Assembly (NCBI RefSeq): GCF_041435355.1 | Contig: NZ_CP108442.1 | Coordinates: 4,092,001-4,156,000 of the forward strand | DNA length: 64,000 bases | From: Streptomyces sp. NBC_01276 | Lineage (GTDB): Bacteria; Actinomycetota; Actinomycetes; Streptomycetales; Streptomycetaceae | Direction: 5' to 3' | Shown here: positions 8,659-17,713 of the stretch, piece after piece | Position numbering within the stretch: position 1 is the first letter of the stretch | How the letters are laid out: each line of letters begins with the position of its first letter | Notes under the pieces: generated by a model | Database searches by the model: none | Told to the model about the DNA's origin: nothing | What the model saw: the letters and a program-made list of their open reading frames with translations, nothing else | Made by a program: the position numbers and the translations under genes

Positions 8659-9309
8659 GTGGCCTGTGACCTGTGGCTGGTCCCCCTTGTCGACGTGCTG
8701 TGCCACAGCCCCGACAACCCCTTCGCGGAAGAGATCGCCTCGTACGACAAGGCGCTGGGCGAGGCGGGTCTGCCGTCGGTGCCCGTGTTCGCTTACATGC
8801 CGGGCCTGAGCGGGGACGTGGCCCCGGTGGCCGGCTTCGACTACGACGCCCTGCACTTCCTGAGGCGGGCGTACCTGCTCCAGATCTGCGGGCTGCCGGT
8901 GACCCCGGTGGACGAGCTGGGCGGGGATTACGAGCAGCTGCTGGAGATGTTCGAGGCGACGGCGCAGCAGTCCCACCTGGTGTGGCACTACGACCACGCC
9001 GGGGCGTACGTCCCGGTGGACTTCCCGGCTCCGCTGGCCAACGACGAGCTGCTGGCGGGGGGCGGTCCGCTGGGATCGGCGCAGGGGCTGCTGCGGGAGC
9101 TGGCCTTCGTGGCCCCCGCGATCGGGATCGACCCGGGGAACCCGCCGGCCGCGCCGGCGCCGCCCGGCGGGCCGACGTCGCTGGAGGAGCCGGCGGGTCC
9201 GATTCCGTACGACGCGAGCCCCTTCGCGCGGGAGCGGCACGTGTGGCTGGGGCTGCACGCGGCGGCGACGCGGAGCCTCGGACAGGGCTCGATGATCATC
9301 TTCAGCTGA
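8659..9309 (+). CDS. Conserved hypothetical protein
   Basis: 216 residues starting at GTG with GGAG five bases upstream. No family motif is recognised. It is acidic, predicted soluble, with an Ala/Pro-rich stretch around residues 165-185, and no signal peptide. Base use at third codon positions is like the neighbours, so I regard it as a real gene. It lies between the GntR regulator and the convergent SLATT-like gene; the context gives no function. Confidence 0.7.
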   Translation: MACDLWLVPLVDVLCHSPDNPFAEEIASYDKALGEAGLPSVPVFAYMPGLSGDVAPVAGFDYDALHFLRRAYLLQICGLPVTPVDELGGDYEQLLEMFEATAQQSHLVWHYDHAGAYVPVDFPAPLANDELLAGGGPLGSAQGLLRELAFVAPAIGIDPGNPPAAPAPPGGPTSLEEPAGPIPYDASPFARERHVWLGLHAAATRSLGQGSMIIFS

Positions 9310-9411
9310 GCGCCACCCGGCCGGGGCCGCCGGGCTGCAGGGCACGGGGCACGGTGCGCGGGGCACCGGGCGCGGGGCACCGGGCGGCGACCCGCCCCCC
9401 CCCGCCGTGCC

Positions 9412-10143
9412 TCAGCGGGGCTGCTCCGGCGGCCGCTGGCGGGGCATGTTCGGGCGGGTGCCCGGCGGGAGCGGGAACCGGGCCGGGGGCACGTACGCGT
9501 CCGGGCGGGCGGGGGCCCCGGCCAGGGACTGCATCACCAGCGGCGCCGGGCCCGCGCGGAACTCCACCATCCAGTCGGCGGTCTCGGAACGCACCAGCTC
9601 CGTGATGTCCTCCGAGAACCGGCGCAGCACCGTCAGACACCGCTCCGCGGCCTCGCCGGCGGTGCCCTCCGTCGGGCCGAGCACCTCCCGTACGTTCTCC
9701 GAGGCCCAGTCGAACTGGAGGGTCTGCAGGCGGCGCTGCACCGCCTGGGCGGTCGCGACGTCCCGCATCCAGCCCGAGGTCAGCCCGAAGAACCGGTCGC
9801 AGGCCAGGCACGCGGCGGCCAGCAGCAGCGACAGGTACCCGTACGAGGACGCGCCCGGCGCCGCGCCCGTCAGTTCCAGCAGGGGCATCGCGGCACCCGC
9901 GACGGCGCCCAGGGCCGCGCCGGCCCGCAGTGTCCGCGCGCCCCGGCGCTTCCAGGCCCGGTCGGAGAGGTACCACTCGGCGGTGCGCAGCGCGTCGGCC
10001 TCCACCCGGCGGTAGAGCTCGTCGAGCCGCTCGGCGGGTTCGCCCCAGTCCCCGAGCGGGAACGGCCGGCCGGTCAGGTCGCCGTCGCCGTCCTCCGCGG
10101 GATCCCGGGGTGGCCCCTCGGGCTGCATCTCCGGCTGACTCAC
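9412..10143 (-). CDS. SLATT-domain membrane protein
   Basis: 243 residues. Two closely spaced hydrophobic segments (about residues 70-110, LRAGAALGAVAGAAMPLLEL and YLSLLLAAACLACDRFFG) are followed by a long amphipathic helix region with LQTLQFDWASENVR, the arrangement of SLATT proteins. Proteins of this family have been proposed as pore-forming effectors of nucleotide-dependent conflict systems, but many Streptomyces carry stand-alone copies in the core genome, as here. The GTG start is selected for its GGGAG ribosome site. The C terminus is Pro-rich. Confidence 0.75.
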   Translation of the reverse strand: MSQPEMQPEGPPRDPAEDGDGDLTGRPFPLGDWGEPAERLDELYRRVEADALRTAEWYLSDRAWKRRGARTLRAGAALGAVAGAAMPLLELTGAAPGASSYGYLSLLLAAACLACDRFFGLTSGWMRDVATAQAVQRRLQTLQFDWASENVREVLGPTEGTAGEAAERCLTVLRRFSEDITELVRSETADWMVEFRAGPAPLVMQSLAGAPARPDAYVPPARFPLPPGTRPNMPRQRPPEQPR

Positions 10144-10413
10144 CCGGCACTCCCTCTGCCTGCGCTGACGTCTCTGTGGTGCGCGTGTGCGCAATGATGC
10201 GCATGCTCTTCCTACCTTCGAATGACGCGCGATGGACAACGAATCCCGGGTTTTCCGCCCACACGGAGGGCGCCATCAGGTACGCGCACGCCCCGACTCT
10301 CACTCGAAAGAGTTGGTCCTCCCGGCGTAGGGCGCGGCGCGCGGGGAGCACGTAGGCTCGGATTGACCGAGCGTTCCCGAAGGTCGTAGCGACGACGTAT
10401 GGAGTGAGCACCT

Positions 10414-10758
10414 GTGATTCCCGGTGGTGGCCAGCCCAACATGCAGCAGCTGCTCCAGCAGGCCCAGAAGATGCAGCAGGACCTCGCCGCGGCGCAGGAG
10501 GAGCTGGCCCTGGCCGAGGTCGAGGGCCAGGCCGGAGGCGGTCTGGTCAAGGCCACCGTCACCGGTTCCGGTGAACTGCGGGCGCTGGTGATCGACCCGA
10601 AGGCCGTGGACCCGGAGGACACCGAGACCCTCGCCGACCTGGTGGTCGCGGCGGTCCAGGCGGCCAACGAGAACGCGCAGGCGCTCCAGCAGCAGAAGCT
10701 GGGACCGCTGGCCCAGGGCCTGGGCGGCGGCAGCGGGATCCCCGGCCTCCCGTTCTGA
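10414..10758 (+). CDS. YbaB/EbfC-family nucleoid-associated protein
   Basis: 114 residues. [23 protein letters not shown] forms the coiled helix at the N terminus, and [13 protein letters not shown] with VIDPKAV gives the central sheet, all typical of YbaB/EbfC. These dimers bind DNA and are almost always encoded beside recR, as here (106 bases before it). GTG start. Confidence 0.95.
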   Translation: MIPGGGQPNMQQLLQQAQKMQQDLAAAQEELALAEVEGQAGGGLVKATVTGSGELRALVIDPKAVDPEDTETLADLVVAAVQAANENAQALQQQKLGPLAQGLGGGSGIPGLPF

Positions 10759-10864
10759 CCCCGGCCCGAGACCCGGGCCCGAGCGGGGCCCGGCTCCCGG
10801 TGGTACGGGCTCCGCAGACGACCCGAAGACACGACAGAGAAGACCAGAGAAAGAAGGCAGTCCG

Positions 10865-11464
10865 TTGTACGAAGGCGTGGTCCAGGACCTGATCGACGAA
10901 CTGGGCAGGCTGCCCGGCGTCGGGCCCAAGAGCGCGCAGCGGATCGCCTTCCACATCCTGCAGGCCGAGCCCACCGACGTCCGCCGCCTCGCGCACGCGC
11001 TGCTGGAGGTCAAGGCCAAGGTCCGGTTCTGCGCGGTGTGCGGGAACGTGGCGCAGGAGGAGCGGTGCGGGATCTGCCGTGACCCGCGCCGCGACACGAC
11101 GGTCATCTGCGTGGTCGAGGAGCCGAAGGACGTCGTCGCGATCGAGCGGACCCGCGAATTCCGGGGCAAGTACCACGTCCTCGGCGGCGCCATCAGCCCG
11201 ATCGAGGGCGTCGGCCCGGACGACCTGCGCATCCGCGAGCTGCTCGCGCGCCTCGCGGACGGGACGGTCACCGAGCTGATCCTGGCGACCGACCCGAACC
11301 TGGAGGGCGAGGCGACCGCCACCTACCTCGCCCGCATGATCAAGCCCATGGGCCTCAAGGTCACCCGCCTGGCCAGCGGGCTCCCCGTCGGGGGAGATCT
11401 GGAGTACGCGGACGAGGTCACGCTCGGGCGGGCCTTTGAAGGAAGGCGACTTCTCGATGTCTGA
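10865..11464 (+). CDS. recR: Recombination mediator RecR
   Basis: 199 residues, the normal length. The N-terminal helix-hairpin-helix ([17 protein letters not shown]), the four-Cys zinc finger [18 protein letters not shown] (C at about 57, 60, 69, 72), and the Toprim domain with [12 protein letters not shown] are all present. RecR acts with RecF/RecO to load RecA on gapped DNA. It starts at TTG. Its stop overlaps the next start by 8 bases (ATGTCTGA), showing tight coupling with the DUF5063 gene. Confidence 0.97.
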   Translation: MYEGVVQDLIDELGRLPGVGPKSAQRIAFHILQAEPTDVRRLAHALLEVKAKVRFCAVCGNVAQEERCGICRDPRRDTTVICVVEEPKDVVAIERTREFRGKYHVLGGAISPIEGVGPDDLRIRELLARLADGTVTELILATDPNLEGEATATYLARMIKPMGLKVTRLASGLPVGGDLEYADEVTLGRAFEGRRLLDV

Positions 11465-12104
11465 CGCAACGCTGCACGCCCTCGGACAGGATCCGGACGA
11501 CTTCGCGGCCTCGATCGCGGACCAGATCGAATCCTTCATCGTCGCGGTCACCGAGGTGGCCAAGGGCGAGGACCCGGACAGCGCCGTTCCCTTCCTCCTC
11601 CTGGAGGTCTCCCAGCTGCTGCTGGCGGGCGGCCGGCTGGGCGCGTACCAGGACGTCCTGCCCGAAGAGCGCTACGAGCCCGACCTGGGCCCGGAGCCGG
11701 ACGTGGACGACCTGCGCGAGCGCTTCGCCGTCATGCTGGAGCCGGTCGACGTCTACTCCGAGGTCTTCGACCCGTACGAGCCGCGCAAGGCCCCGGTCGC
11801 GCACCGGATCTCCGACGACCTCGCCGACGTGGTCGCCGACCTGCGCCACGGCCTCATCCACCACCAGGCCGGCCGGATTACCGAGGCGCTGTGGTGGTGG
11901 CAGTTCTCGTACTTCACCAACTGGGGTCCGACGGCCTCGGCCACCCTGCGCGCCCTCCAGTCGCTGATCGCGCACGTCCGCCTGGACCAGCCGCTGGCCG
12001 CCCTCGACGGTCTCGACACGGACGAGGACCTGACCGAGGAGGAGCTCGCGGAGCAGGCCGGGCTGGTCATGGCCGAGGAGCTGGGGCGGCTCGGCCGCAA
12101 GTGA
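11457..12104 (+). CDS. DUF5063 domain protein
   Basis: 215 residues, acidic and soluble. From memory it corresponds to the DUF5063 family that regularly follows recR in actinobacteria. The ATG at 11457 is chosen because AAGGAAGG lies before it and it overlaps recR by 8 bases. No catalytic motif is evident. Its constant position between recR and aspartokinase suggests a housekeeping role that is not established. Confidence 0.85.
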   Translation: MSDATLHALGQDPDDFAASIADQIESFIVAVTEVAKGEDPDSAVPFLLLEVSQLLLAGGRLGAYQDVLPEERYEPDLGPEPDVDDLRERFAVMLEPVDVYSEVFDPYEPRKAPVAHRISDDLADVVADLRHGLIHHQAGRITEALWWWQFSYFTNWGPTASATLRALQSLIAHVRLDQPLAALDGLDTDEDLTEEELAEQAGLVMAEELGRLGRK

Positions 12105-12149
12105 CGGCAACCGGAGCGCTGATCTTTTCGTCTCATGATGTGGTACGGG

Positions 12150-12178
12150 GCGGTCGGATCCCGACCGCTCGTTAGACT
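12150..12178 (+). promoter_or_regulatory. Stem-loop and -10 element before aspartokinase
   Basis: GCGGTCGG-ATC-CCGACCGC (12150-12168) is a perfect 8-base inverted repeat, followed at 12173-12178 by TAGACT, a reasonable -10 hexamer 37 bases before the start codon of aspartokinase. The palindrome overlies the expected -35 position, so it could be an operator, or a weak terminator for the recR transcript. Confidence 0.4.
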
Positions 12179-12214
12179 GCACCAGCAATGAGACGGACCG
12201 AGCGAGGAGCGCAC

Positions 12215-13489
12215 GTGGGCCTTGTCGTGCAGAAGTACGGAGGCTCCTCCGTAGCCGATGCCGAGGGCATCAAGCGCGTCGCCAAGCGGATCGTGGATGC
12301 CAAGAAGAACGGCCACCAGGTGGTCGTCGTGGTTTCCGCGATGGGCGACACTACGGACGAGCTGATCGATCTCGCCGAGCAGGTATCTCCGATGCCTGCG
12401 GGGCGCGAATTCGACATGCTGCTGACCGCCGGAGAGCGCATCTCCATGGCCCTGCTGGCCATGGCGATCAAAAACCTGGGCCACGAGGCCCAGTCGTTCA
12501 CCGGTAGCCAGGCAGGCGTGATCACCGACTCGGTCCACAACAAAGCGCGCATCATCGATGTGACGCCGGGCCGGATCCGCACCGCGCTGGACGAGGGCAA
12601 CATCGCCATCGTCGCCGGCTTCCAGGGTGTGTCCGCGGACTCCAAGGACATCACCACCCTCGGCCGGGGCGGCTCGGACACCACCGCCGTGGCGCTGGCC
12701 GCCGCGCTGGACGCCGAGGTCTGCGAGATCTACACCGATGTCGACGGCGTCTTCACCGCGGACCCCCGCGTCGTGAAGAAGGCCCGGAAGATCGACTGGA
12801 TCTCCTCCGAGGACATGCTGGAGCTCGCGGCCTCCGGTTCCAAGGTGCTGCTGCACCGCTGCGTCGAGTACGCCCGCCGCTACAACATCCCGATCCACGT
12901 CCGCTCGTCCTTCTCGGGACTGCCGGGCACCTGGGTCAGCAACGAGAATCCGCAAGGGGACGCGCAGGTGGAGCACGCCATCATCTCCGGAGTCGCTCAC
13001 GACGTCTCCGAAGCCAAGATCACGGTCGTCGGCGTCCCGGACAAGCCGGGCGAGGCCGCGGCGATCTTCCGGGCCATCGCGGACGCCGAGATCAACATCG
13101 ACATGATCGTCCAGAACGTGTCGGCGGCCTCCACCGGCCTGACCGACATCTCCTTCACCCTCCCCAAGGCCGAGGGCCACAAGGCCATCGACGCCCTGGA
13201 GAAGGCGAAGGGCCAGATCGGCTTCGACTCGCTGCGCTACGACGACCAGATCGGCAAGATCTCCCTGGTCGGCGCGGGCATGAAGACGAACCCGGGCGTC
13301 ACCGCCTCCTTCTTCCAGGCGCTGTCCGACGCGGGCGTGAACATCGAGCTGATCTCCACCTCCGAGATCCGCATCTCGGTCGTCACCCGCCAGGACGACG
13401 TCAACGACGCCGTCCGCGCGGTGCACACGGCCTTCGGCCTGGACTCCGACAGCGACGAGGCCGTCGTCTACGGAGGCACCGGACGATGA
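12215..13489 (+). CDS. ask: Aspartate kinase (alpha form)
   Basis: 424 residues, the normal length of class II aspartokinase. [12 protein letters not shown] at the N terminus binds ATP and aspartate; [18 protein letters not shown] and [15 protein letters not shown] complete the kinase domain; two ACT domains from about residue 265 to the end sense lysine and threonine. It makes aspartyl phosphate, the first step to Lys, Thr, Met and diaminopimelate. The GTG start is preceded by GAGGAG. It overlaps asd by 4 bases. An internal start at 12968 would give the separate beta subunit. Confidence 0.97.
   Translation: MGLVVQKYGGSSVADAEGIKRVAKRIVDAKKNGHQVVVVVSAMGDTTDELIDLAEQVSPMPAGREFDMLLTAGERISMALLAMAIKNLGHEAQSFTGSQAGVITDSVHNKARIIDVTPGRIRTALDEGNIAIVAGFQGVSADSKDITTLGRGGSDTTAVALAAALDAEVCEIYTDVDGVFTADPRVVKKARKIDWISSEDMLELAASGSKVLLHRCVEYARRYNIPIHVRSSFSGLPGTWVSNENPQGDAQVEHAIISGVAHDVSEAKITVVGVPDKPGEAAAIFRAIADAEINIDMIVQNVSAASTGLTDISFTLPKAEGHKAIDALEKAKGQIGFDSLRYDDQIGKISLVGAGMKTNPGVTASFFQALSDAGVNIELISTSEIRISVVTRQDDVNDAVRAVHTAFGLDSDSDEAVVYGGTGR
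12968..13489 (+). CDS. Aspartokinase beta subunit from internal in-frame start
   Basis: A GTG at codon 252 of ask is preceded by AAGGGGA with 7 bases between, a good ribosome site inside a coding region. Translation from it gives 173 residues beginning [12 protein letters not shown], equal to the two ACT domains. In Bacillus and Corynebacterium class II aspartokinases are alpha2-beta2 enzymes whose beta chain is made exactly this way. Here it is inferred from position and ribosome site alone. Confidence 0.6.
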   Translation: MEHAIISGVAHDVSEAKITVVGVPDKPGEAAAIFRAIADAEINIDMIVQNVSAASTGLTDISFTLPKAEGHKAIDALEKAKGQIGFDSLRYDDQIGKISLVGAGMKTNPGVTASFFQALSDAGVNIELISTSEIRISVVTRQDDVNDAVRAVHTAFGLDSDSDEAVVYGGTGR

Positions 13490-14559
13490 CGGTGCCCCGG
13501 TCCTCCGGCCCGGCGCTCGCCGTGGTCGGGGCGACCGGAGCCGTCGGTTCGGTCCTGCTCCAGATCCTGTCCCAGCGGGCGGACGTCTGGGGCGACATCC
13601 GCCTGATCGCCTCCCCGCGCTCGGCCGGCCGCCTGCTGGCCGTCCGTGGGGAGGAGACCGAGGTGCTCGCCCTCACCGAGGACGCCTTCGACGGCTTCGG
13701 CGCCGGCGACGTCGTGCTCTTCCTGACCCCGGCCGAGGTGTCGGCGCGCTGGGCCCCCGTGGTGACCGCGCGCGGTGCCGTCGTGGTGGACCAGTCCGCC
13801 GCCTTCCGGGAAGACCCCGAGGTGCCCCTGGTGGTGCCCGAGGTGAACGGCCACGCCGTACGGATCCGGCCGCGCGGGATCGTCGCGGGCCCGGACTGCG
13901 TGACGGCCGCCATGATCGCCGCCCTGGGCGCGCTGCACGCCGAGTACGGACTGGCCGACCTGGCCGTCTCCTCGTACCAGGCCGCCAGCGCGGCCGGCCG
14001 GGCCGGTTCCGAGGCGCTGCGCCGCCAGCTGTCGCTGGTCGCCGGGAGCTCCCTGGGGGAGCAGACCGGGGACGTGCGCCGGGCCGTGGGCGAGGACACC
14101 GGCCCCTTCGCGGCTCCGCTCGCGCTGAACGTGGTGCCCTGGTCCGGGGAGCTGCGCGAGGGCGGCTGGTCCTCGCACGAGCTGGCCGTACGGGCGGAGA
14201 CCCGGCGGATCCTGGGGCTGGAGACGCTGCCGATCGCGGTGACCTGCGTACAGGTTCCCGTGGTGACCGGCCATTCCCTGACGGTTCGGGCCCGCTTCGA
14301 GCGGGAGGTGGACGCCGGGCACGCCAGGGAGATCCTGGAGGCGGCGCCCGGCGTGGTGCTCGTCGACGATCCCGAGGCCGGGGAGTTCCCCACACCCGCC
14401 GACGCGGCCGGTACGGATCCGGCCTGGGTGGGGCGGGTACGGGCCTCGCTCGACGACCCCCGCTCCCTGGAGTTCTTCGTGTGCGCGGACAATCTGCGCA
14501 AGGGTGCCGCGCTGAATGCCACGCAGATCTCGGAACTGATCGCGGGTGAATTCGCGTAA
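13486..14559 (+). CDS. asd: Aspartate-semialdehyde dehydrogenase-like protein with altered active site
   Basis: 357 residues, overlapping ask by 4 bases (ATGA). The NADP-binding [23 protein letters not shown] and the catalytic Cys138 are present, as are Gln165 (SSYQAAS) and His263 (TGHS). Three positions differ from usual enzymes: the motif around Cys is PDC instead of PNC, the substrate-binding Arg seven residues before the His is Gln256 (CVQVPV), and the Lys near ETRRIL appears to be Ala234 by my alignment. The context fits aspartyl phosphate reduction, but the changes raise doubt about activity or substrate. Confidence 0.85.
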   Translation: MTVPRSSGPALAVVGATGAVGSVLLQILSQRADVWGDIRLIASPRSAGRLLAVRGEETEVLALTEDAFDGFGAGDVVLFLTPAEVSARWAPVVTARGAVVVDQSAAFREDPEVPLVVPEVNGHAVRIRPRGIVAGPDCVTAAMIAALGALHAEYGLADLAVSSYQAASAAGRAGSEALRRQLSLVAGSSLGEQTGDVRRAVGEDTGPFAAPLALNVVPWSGELREGGWSSHELAVRAETRRILGLETLPIAVTCVQVPVVTGHSLTVRARFEREVDAGHAREILEAAPGVVLVDDPEAGEFPTPADAAGTDPAWVGRVRASLDDPRSLEFFVCADNLRKGAALNATQISELIAGEFA

Positions 14560-14728
14560 TTCGCTTTGTAGGATCGGTACCGATCCCTTGATCAAGGTGA
14601 TGGCCCGACTGCCGTCTGGATAAATGGGGCAATCGGGAAGAGCGGGTACGCATGAAGGCAATGGGGAAATTGCTGGTTACTCTGCCGCACGCGTACAACC
14701 CTCACGGGGGGACGCGTGTCCAACCGGC

Positions 14729-15556
14729 GTGGCAGAGGCACTGTTGGAATACGCCGTCGTACCGGCGCGCCCCGGGATCGTTCCCCCGCGCCGCCGCTCG
14801 CTCGCGGCAGGCGGCTCCGGCGGCTTCCCCGTGATCGTTCCCGTCCCGCCGGCAAGCGTTCCGGCCGCCGTGCCGCCCGTCCTGCCGACCCTCGGCGGGC
14901 GCGTGCCCGCGCCGCGCGACAGCGCGTCCACGGAAGCGGCCGGCGGACCGGCCGGCGGGCCGGTCAGCGGACCTTCCGATGGACCGGACACGGCGGCGGC
15001 CGGCGCCGTGCCCGCCGCGCCGCCGCCCGAGACGGCGGCCGACGGCGCTCCCGTCGTGGCCGGGACCACGGTCGACCACCTCACCGAGACCTACCAGGCC
15101 CACTACCGGTCCCTGCTGGGCCTGGCCGCGCTGCTCCTCGACGACACGGCCTCCTGCGAGGACGTGGTCCAGGAGGCCTTCATCCGCGTCCACTCGGCCC
15201 GCAACCGGGTGCGCGACCGCGACAAGACACTGGCCTATCTCCGCCAGACCGTCGTGAACCTCTCGCGTTCCGCGCTGCGCCGCCGCATCCTCGGTCTCAA
15301 GCTGCTGTCCAAGCCGATGCCGGACATGGCCAGCGCGGAGGAAGGGGCCTACGACCAGCTGGAGCGGGACGACCTGATCAAGGCGATGCGCGGGCTCCAG
15401 CGCCGCCAGCGCGAGGTGCTGGTGCTGCGCTACTTCGCGGACATGACGGAGGTCCAGGTCGCCGAGACGCTCGGGATATCGCTCGGCTCGGTCAAGGCGT
15501 ACGGGTCGCGGGGCATTGCCGCGCTGAGGGTGGCGATGGAGGCAGCGCAGTCATGA
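14729..15556 (+). CDS. ECF sigma factor (SigE-like) with Pro-rich N-terminal extension
   Basis: 275 residues from GTG. Sigma region 2 (YQAHYRSLLGLAALLLDD through LRQTVVNLSRSAL) and region 4 (LQRRQREVLVLRYFADMTEV, then LGISLGSVKAYGSRG) are clear. About 110 residues before region 2 are Pro/Ala/Gly-rich and match no domain. The start is uncertain: an ATG at 14624 and a TTG at 14744 (with AGAGG before it) are also in frame. The stop overlaps the start of the next gene (ATGA), and that product has one membrane segment, the usual sigma/regulator pairing. Confidence 0.85.
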   Translation: MAEALLEYAVVPARPGIVPPRRRSLAAGGSGGFPVIVPVPPASVPAAVPPVLPTLGGRVPAPRDSASTEAAGGPAGGPVSGPSDGPDTAAAGAVPAAPPPETAADGAPVVAGTTVDHLTETYQAHYRSLLGLAALLLDDTASCEDVVQEAFIRVHSARNRVRDRDKTLAYLRQTVVNLSRSALRRRILGLKLLSKPMPDMASAEEGAYDQLERDDLIKAMRGLQRRQREVLVLRYFADMTEVQVAETLGISLGSVKAYGSRGIAALRVAMEAAQS

Positions 15557-16713
15557 GGGACGAACACGAGAACCCGCGGGGCACGGCCGCACCGGGCACC
15601 GGTGACGAGCAGGTCCTGCGGAGTCTGCTGACCGGGGCGGTGCAGGGCCTGGAACCCTCCGAGGGGGCCCTGGAGCGGCTGCGCCACGCGGTGCCCGTCC
15701 GCCGGGCGCGCAAGCGGCAGGCACTCGTCGGGGCGGCTGCGGCGGCCCTGCTGGCCGGCACCGCGATCCCGGCCGCGCTGCACCTGGGCACCGACCAGGG
15801 CGCCGCCGCCGGACACTCGGCGATGGCCGGTCACGGCGAGGCACAGGGCGGCAGGACCGGCGGCCCCTCCGACCCGCACCAGAACGGCTCCGGCGACGGG
15901 ACCGGGACCGGGCCGAAGCCCGCGAAGCCCGCCGGCGCGGACCAGGAGGCGGGCGGCGCCGACGGCAAGCCGTCCCCGCAGGTCAGCGGCTCCCCCTCCG
16001 GCGGTACGGCGACGGGCGGCCCGTCCGACGCCGGAGCCGTCGCGGGCACCTCGAACGGAGCAGGCCACGGCCCGCCCCCGGTGGGCGCCGCCCCCGGCGT
16101 CGCGGGCTGCACCGCCGGACAGCTCGGGGTGGCCGGCAGTGCCCGTGCCCCCGGGCCCGACGGCAAGGTGCTCGGCAGTTTCAAGGTCACCAACGTCTCC
16201 GCCAAGGGCTGTACGGTCACCGGCCCGGACACCGTGACCGCCGCGGCGGTCCCCGCCGGGCCGCCGCCCGCGCAGTCCGCAGGGGTGACGGTCACCGGCC
16301 ACACGGCGGGCGACCCGGCGAGCGGGCTGCTGCCCGACCCGTCGGCGGAGACCCAGGTGCTGTTCCTGGAGCCGAACACGGCGTACGAAGTGCGCTTCGC
16401 CTGGGTGCCCTCGGGAGCCTCCTGCCCGACACCCCCCGGCCCGCCGGCCAAGCCCCAGCAGGGCGACGGCACGCAGCCGGCCGGTACGGAGACGGCCACG
16501 GGAGCGCCCGCCGCCGCGCCGGGCGGTGACGGGACCGCGGCCGCCGCCGCTCCGGGCCCCGACCCGCAGACCGGCGGTACGGACTCCCAGCCGGGCGGAG
16601 TGGCGGTCTCGCACACCCCGGCCACGGGCGATCCGGTCACCCGGACCACCATTCCCGAGGCCTGCGGCGGGACGGTCTACCGGACGGGCATCATCCCGCA
16701 GACGACGCCGTAG
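15553..16713 (+). CDS. Membrane-anchored protein paired with the sigma factor
   Basis: 386 residues. A cytosolic head of about 60 residues is followed by one membrane helix (QALVGAAAAALLAGTAIPAA, about 56-78), then a long Gly/Pro/Thr-rich outer region. The outer part holds a folded patch with CTAGQLG and KGCTVTG, and a terminal region with two further Cys. It overlaps the ECF sigma gene by 4 bases, so an anti-sigma role is plausible, but no zinc-binding HxxxCxxC anti-sigma motif is visible. Function is inferred from position only. Confidence 0.75.
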   Translation: MRDEHENPRGTAAPGTGDEQVLRSLLTGAVQGLEPSEGALERLRHAVPVRRARKRQALVGAAAAALLAGTAIPAALHLGTDQGAAAGHSAMAGHGEAQGGRTGGPSDPHQNGSGDGTGTGPKPAKPAGADQEAGGADGKPSPQVSGSPSGGTATGGPSDAGAVAGTSNGAGHGPPPVGAAPGVAGCTAGQLGVAGSARAPGPDGKVLGSFKVTNVSAKGCTVTGPDTVTAAAVPAGPPPAQSAGVTVTGHTAGDPASGLLPDPSAETQVLFLEPNTAYEVRFAWVPSGASCPTPPGPPAKPQQGDGTQPAGTETATGAPAAAPGGDGTAAAAAPGPDPQTGGTDSQPGGVAVSHTPATGDPVTRTTIPEACGGTVYRTGIIPQTTP

Positions 16714-16815
16714 CGCGGAGCCGGCGTCCGGGCCGGACCGGGCGCCGGACCGGCGGGGCCGGGCCCGTTGCGCGGTCCCGGAGCCCGGTCCCGGTCCCGG
16801 ACACCGGTCCCGGGC

Positions 16816-17613
16816 TCAGGCCTGGGCTTCGGCCCGCGCGCCCGCGGGAGCGGGGTCCGGCGCCGGGAGCAGTCCCGCCTCGGCGTCGCGCAGGGTCTCG
16901 ACTTCGCGCCGGTAGAGCCGGAACCACATGAAGAGCACGAATCCGGCGAAGACGAACCACTCGCCGGTGTAGCCGAGGTTCTGGAAGGCCTTCATGTCGA
17001 GGCCGGTGTTGACCGGTGCCTTCGCCGGCACCGGAAGCATTCCGTCGGCCGGGGTCTGCACCGTCAGCCAGGCGTCGTAGAGCGGGTCCTGCACCAGGTT
17101 GACCAGCGTGGCCGACCCGATCACCCCGATCTGTCCGGACGGCAGCCCGCCCTGCGCGTGCACGCCCTTGGTCTGGGAGTTCTCCGAGGACTGCAGGGCA
17201 CCCGTGACCTCGGTCCGCCCGGCCGGCGGTGCCGGAGCCTTCGCCGGGTCCGGCGTCCCGGGCAGCCAGCCGCGGACCACGGGGACGGTCTTGCCGCCTT
17301 CGGTCCGCAGCAGGGTCAGGACGTAGAAGCCCGTCTTGCCGTCGAGCTCCCGGTCCGGGACCAGCAGCTGCCGCCCGTACTCACCGGCCGCCGAAGCGAG
17401 CCGTCCGGAGGTCTTCGTGTCGACCGGGAGCAGCGAGTCCAGCGGTGCGGCCGCCTGGTCGGCGGGCCGCTCCGCGTTCGCCTCGCGGTGGCTGCCGACG
17501 CGGTCCTCGAACCGGCCGAGCTGCCAGGTCCCCATGAACAGGCAGAAGGGGATGGCGAGCGCGACGAAGACGTTGATCCCCCACCAGCGCGGGGTCAGGA
17601 GAAACCGGTGCAC
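16816..17613 (-). CDS. SURF1-family cytochrome oxidase assembly protein
   Basis: 265 residues. It has the two-helix SURF1 layout: an N-terminal membrane segment (WWGINVFVALAIPFCLFMGTWQLGRFEDR, split over about residues 9-35) containing the family marker GTWQLGR, a large outer loop with VPVVRGWLPG, and a C-terminal membrane helix YTGEWFVFAGFVLFMWFRLYRR. SURF1 helps insert heme a into cytochrome c oxidase. Start GTG at 17613. Confidence 0.9.
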   Translation of the reverse strand: MHRFLLTPRWWGINVFVALAIPFCLFMGTWQLGRFEDRVGSHREANAERPADQAAAPLDSLLPVDTKTSGRLASAAGEYGRQLLVPDRELDGKTGFYVLTLLRTEGGKTVPVVRGWLPGTPDPAKAPAPPAGRTEVTGALQSSENSQTKGVHAQGGLPSGQIGVIGSATLVNLVQDPLYDAWLTVQTPADGMLPVPAKAPVNTGLDMKAFQNLGYTGEWFVFAGFVLFMWFRLYRREVETLRDAEAGLLPAPDPAPAGARAEAQA

Positions 17614-17633
17614 CCCACCACCGTACGGGGGCC

Positions 17634-17675
17634 GTGCCCGGAGCCCGCCTCCGGGGCTCGGCGGGCTCCGGGCAC
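17634..17675 (-). terminator. Strong hairpin terminator of the S9 peptidase gene
   Basis: GTGCCCGGAGCCCGCC and its exact complement flank a 10-base loop: a 16-base perfect stem. It lies 39 bases beyond the stop of the S9 peptidase and just before the SURF1 start, so it ends the peptidase message. No U-tract is needed for such GC-rich actinobacterial terminators. Confidence 0.8.
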
Positions 17676-17713
17676 ACGACGGGAGCAACGAAGGCCGACC
17701 GAGCCCCGCGGCA

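Noticed and set aside
9310..9411. GGGGCAC-rich repeats between convergent genes
   Set aside because: Short imprecise G/C repeats without dyad symmetry; probably simple composition, though a weak terminator is not excluded.
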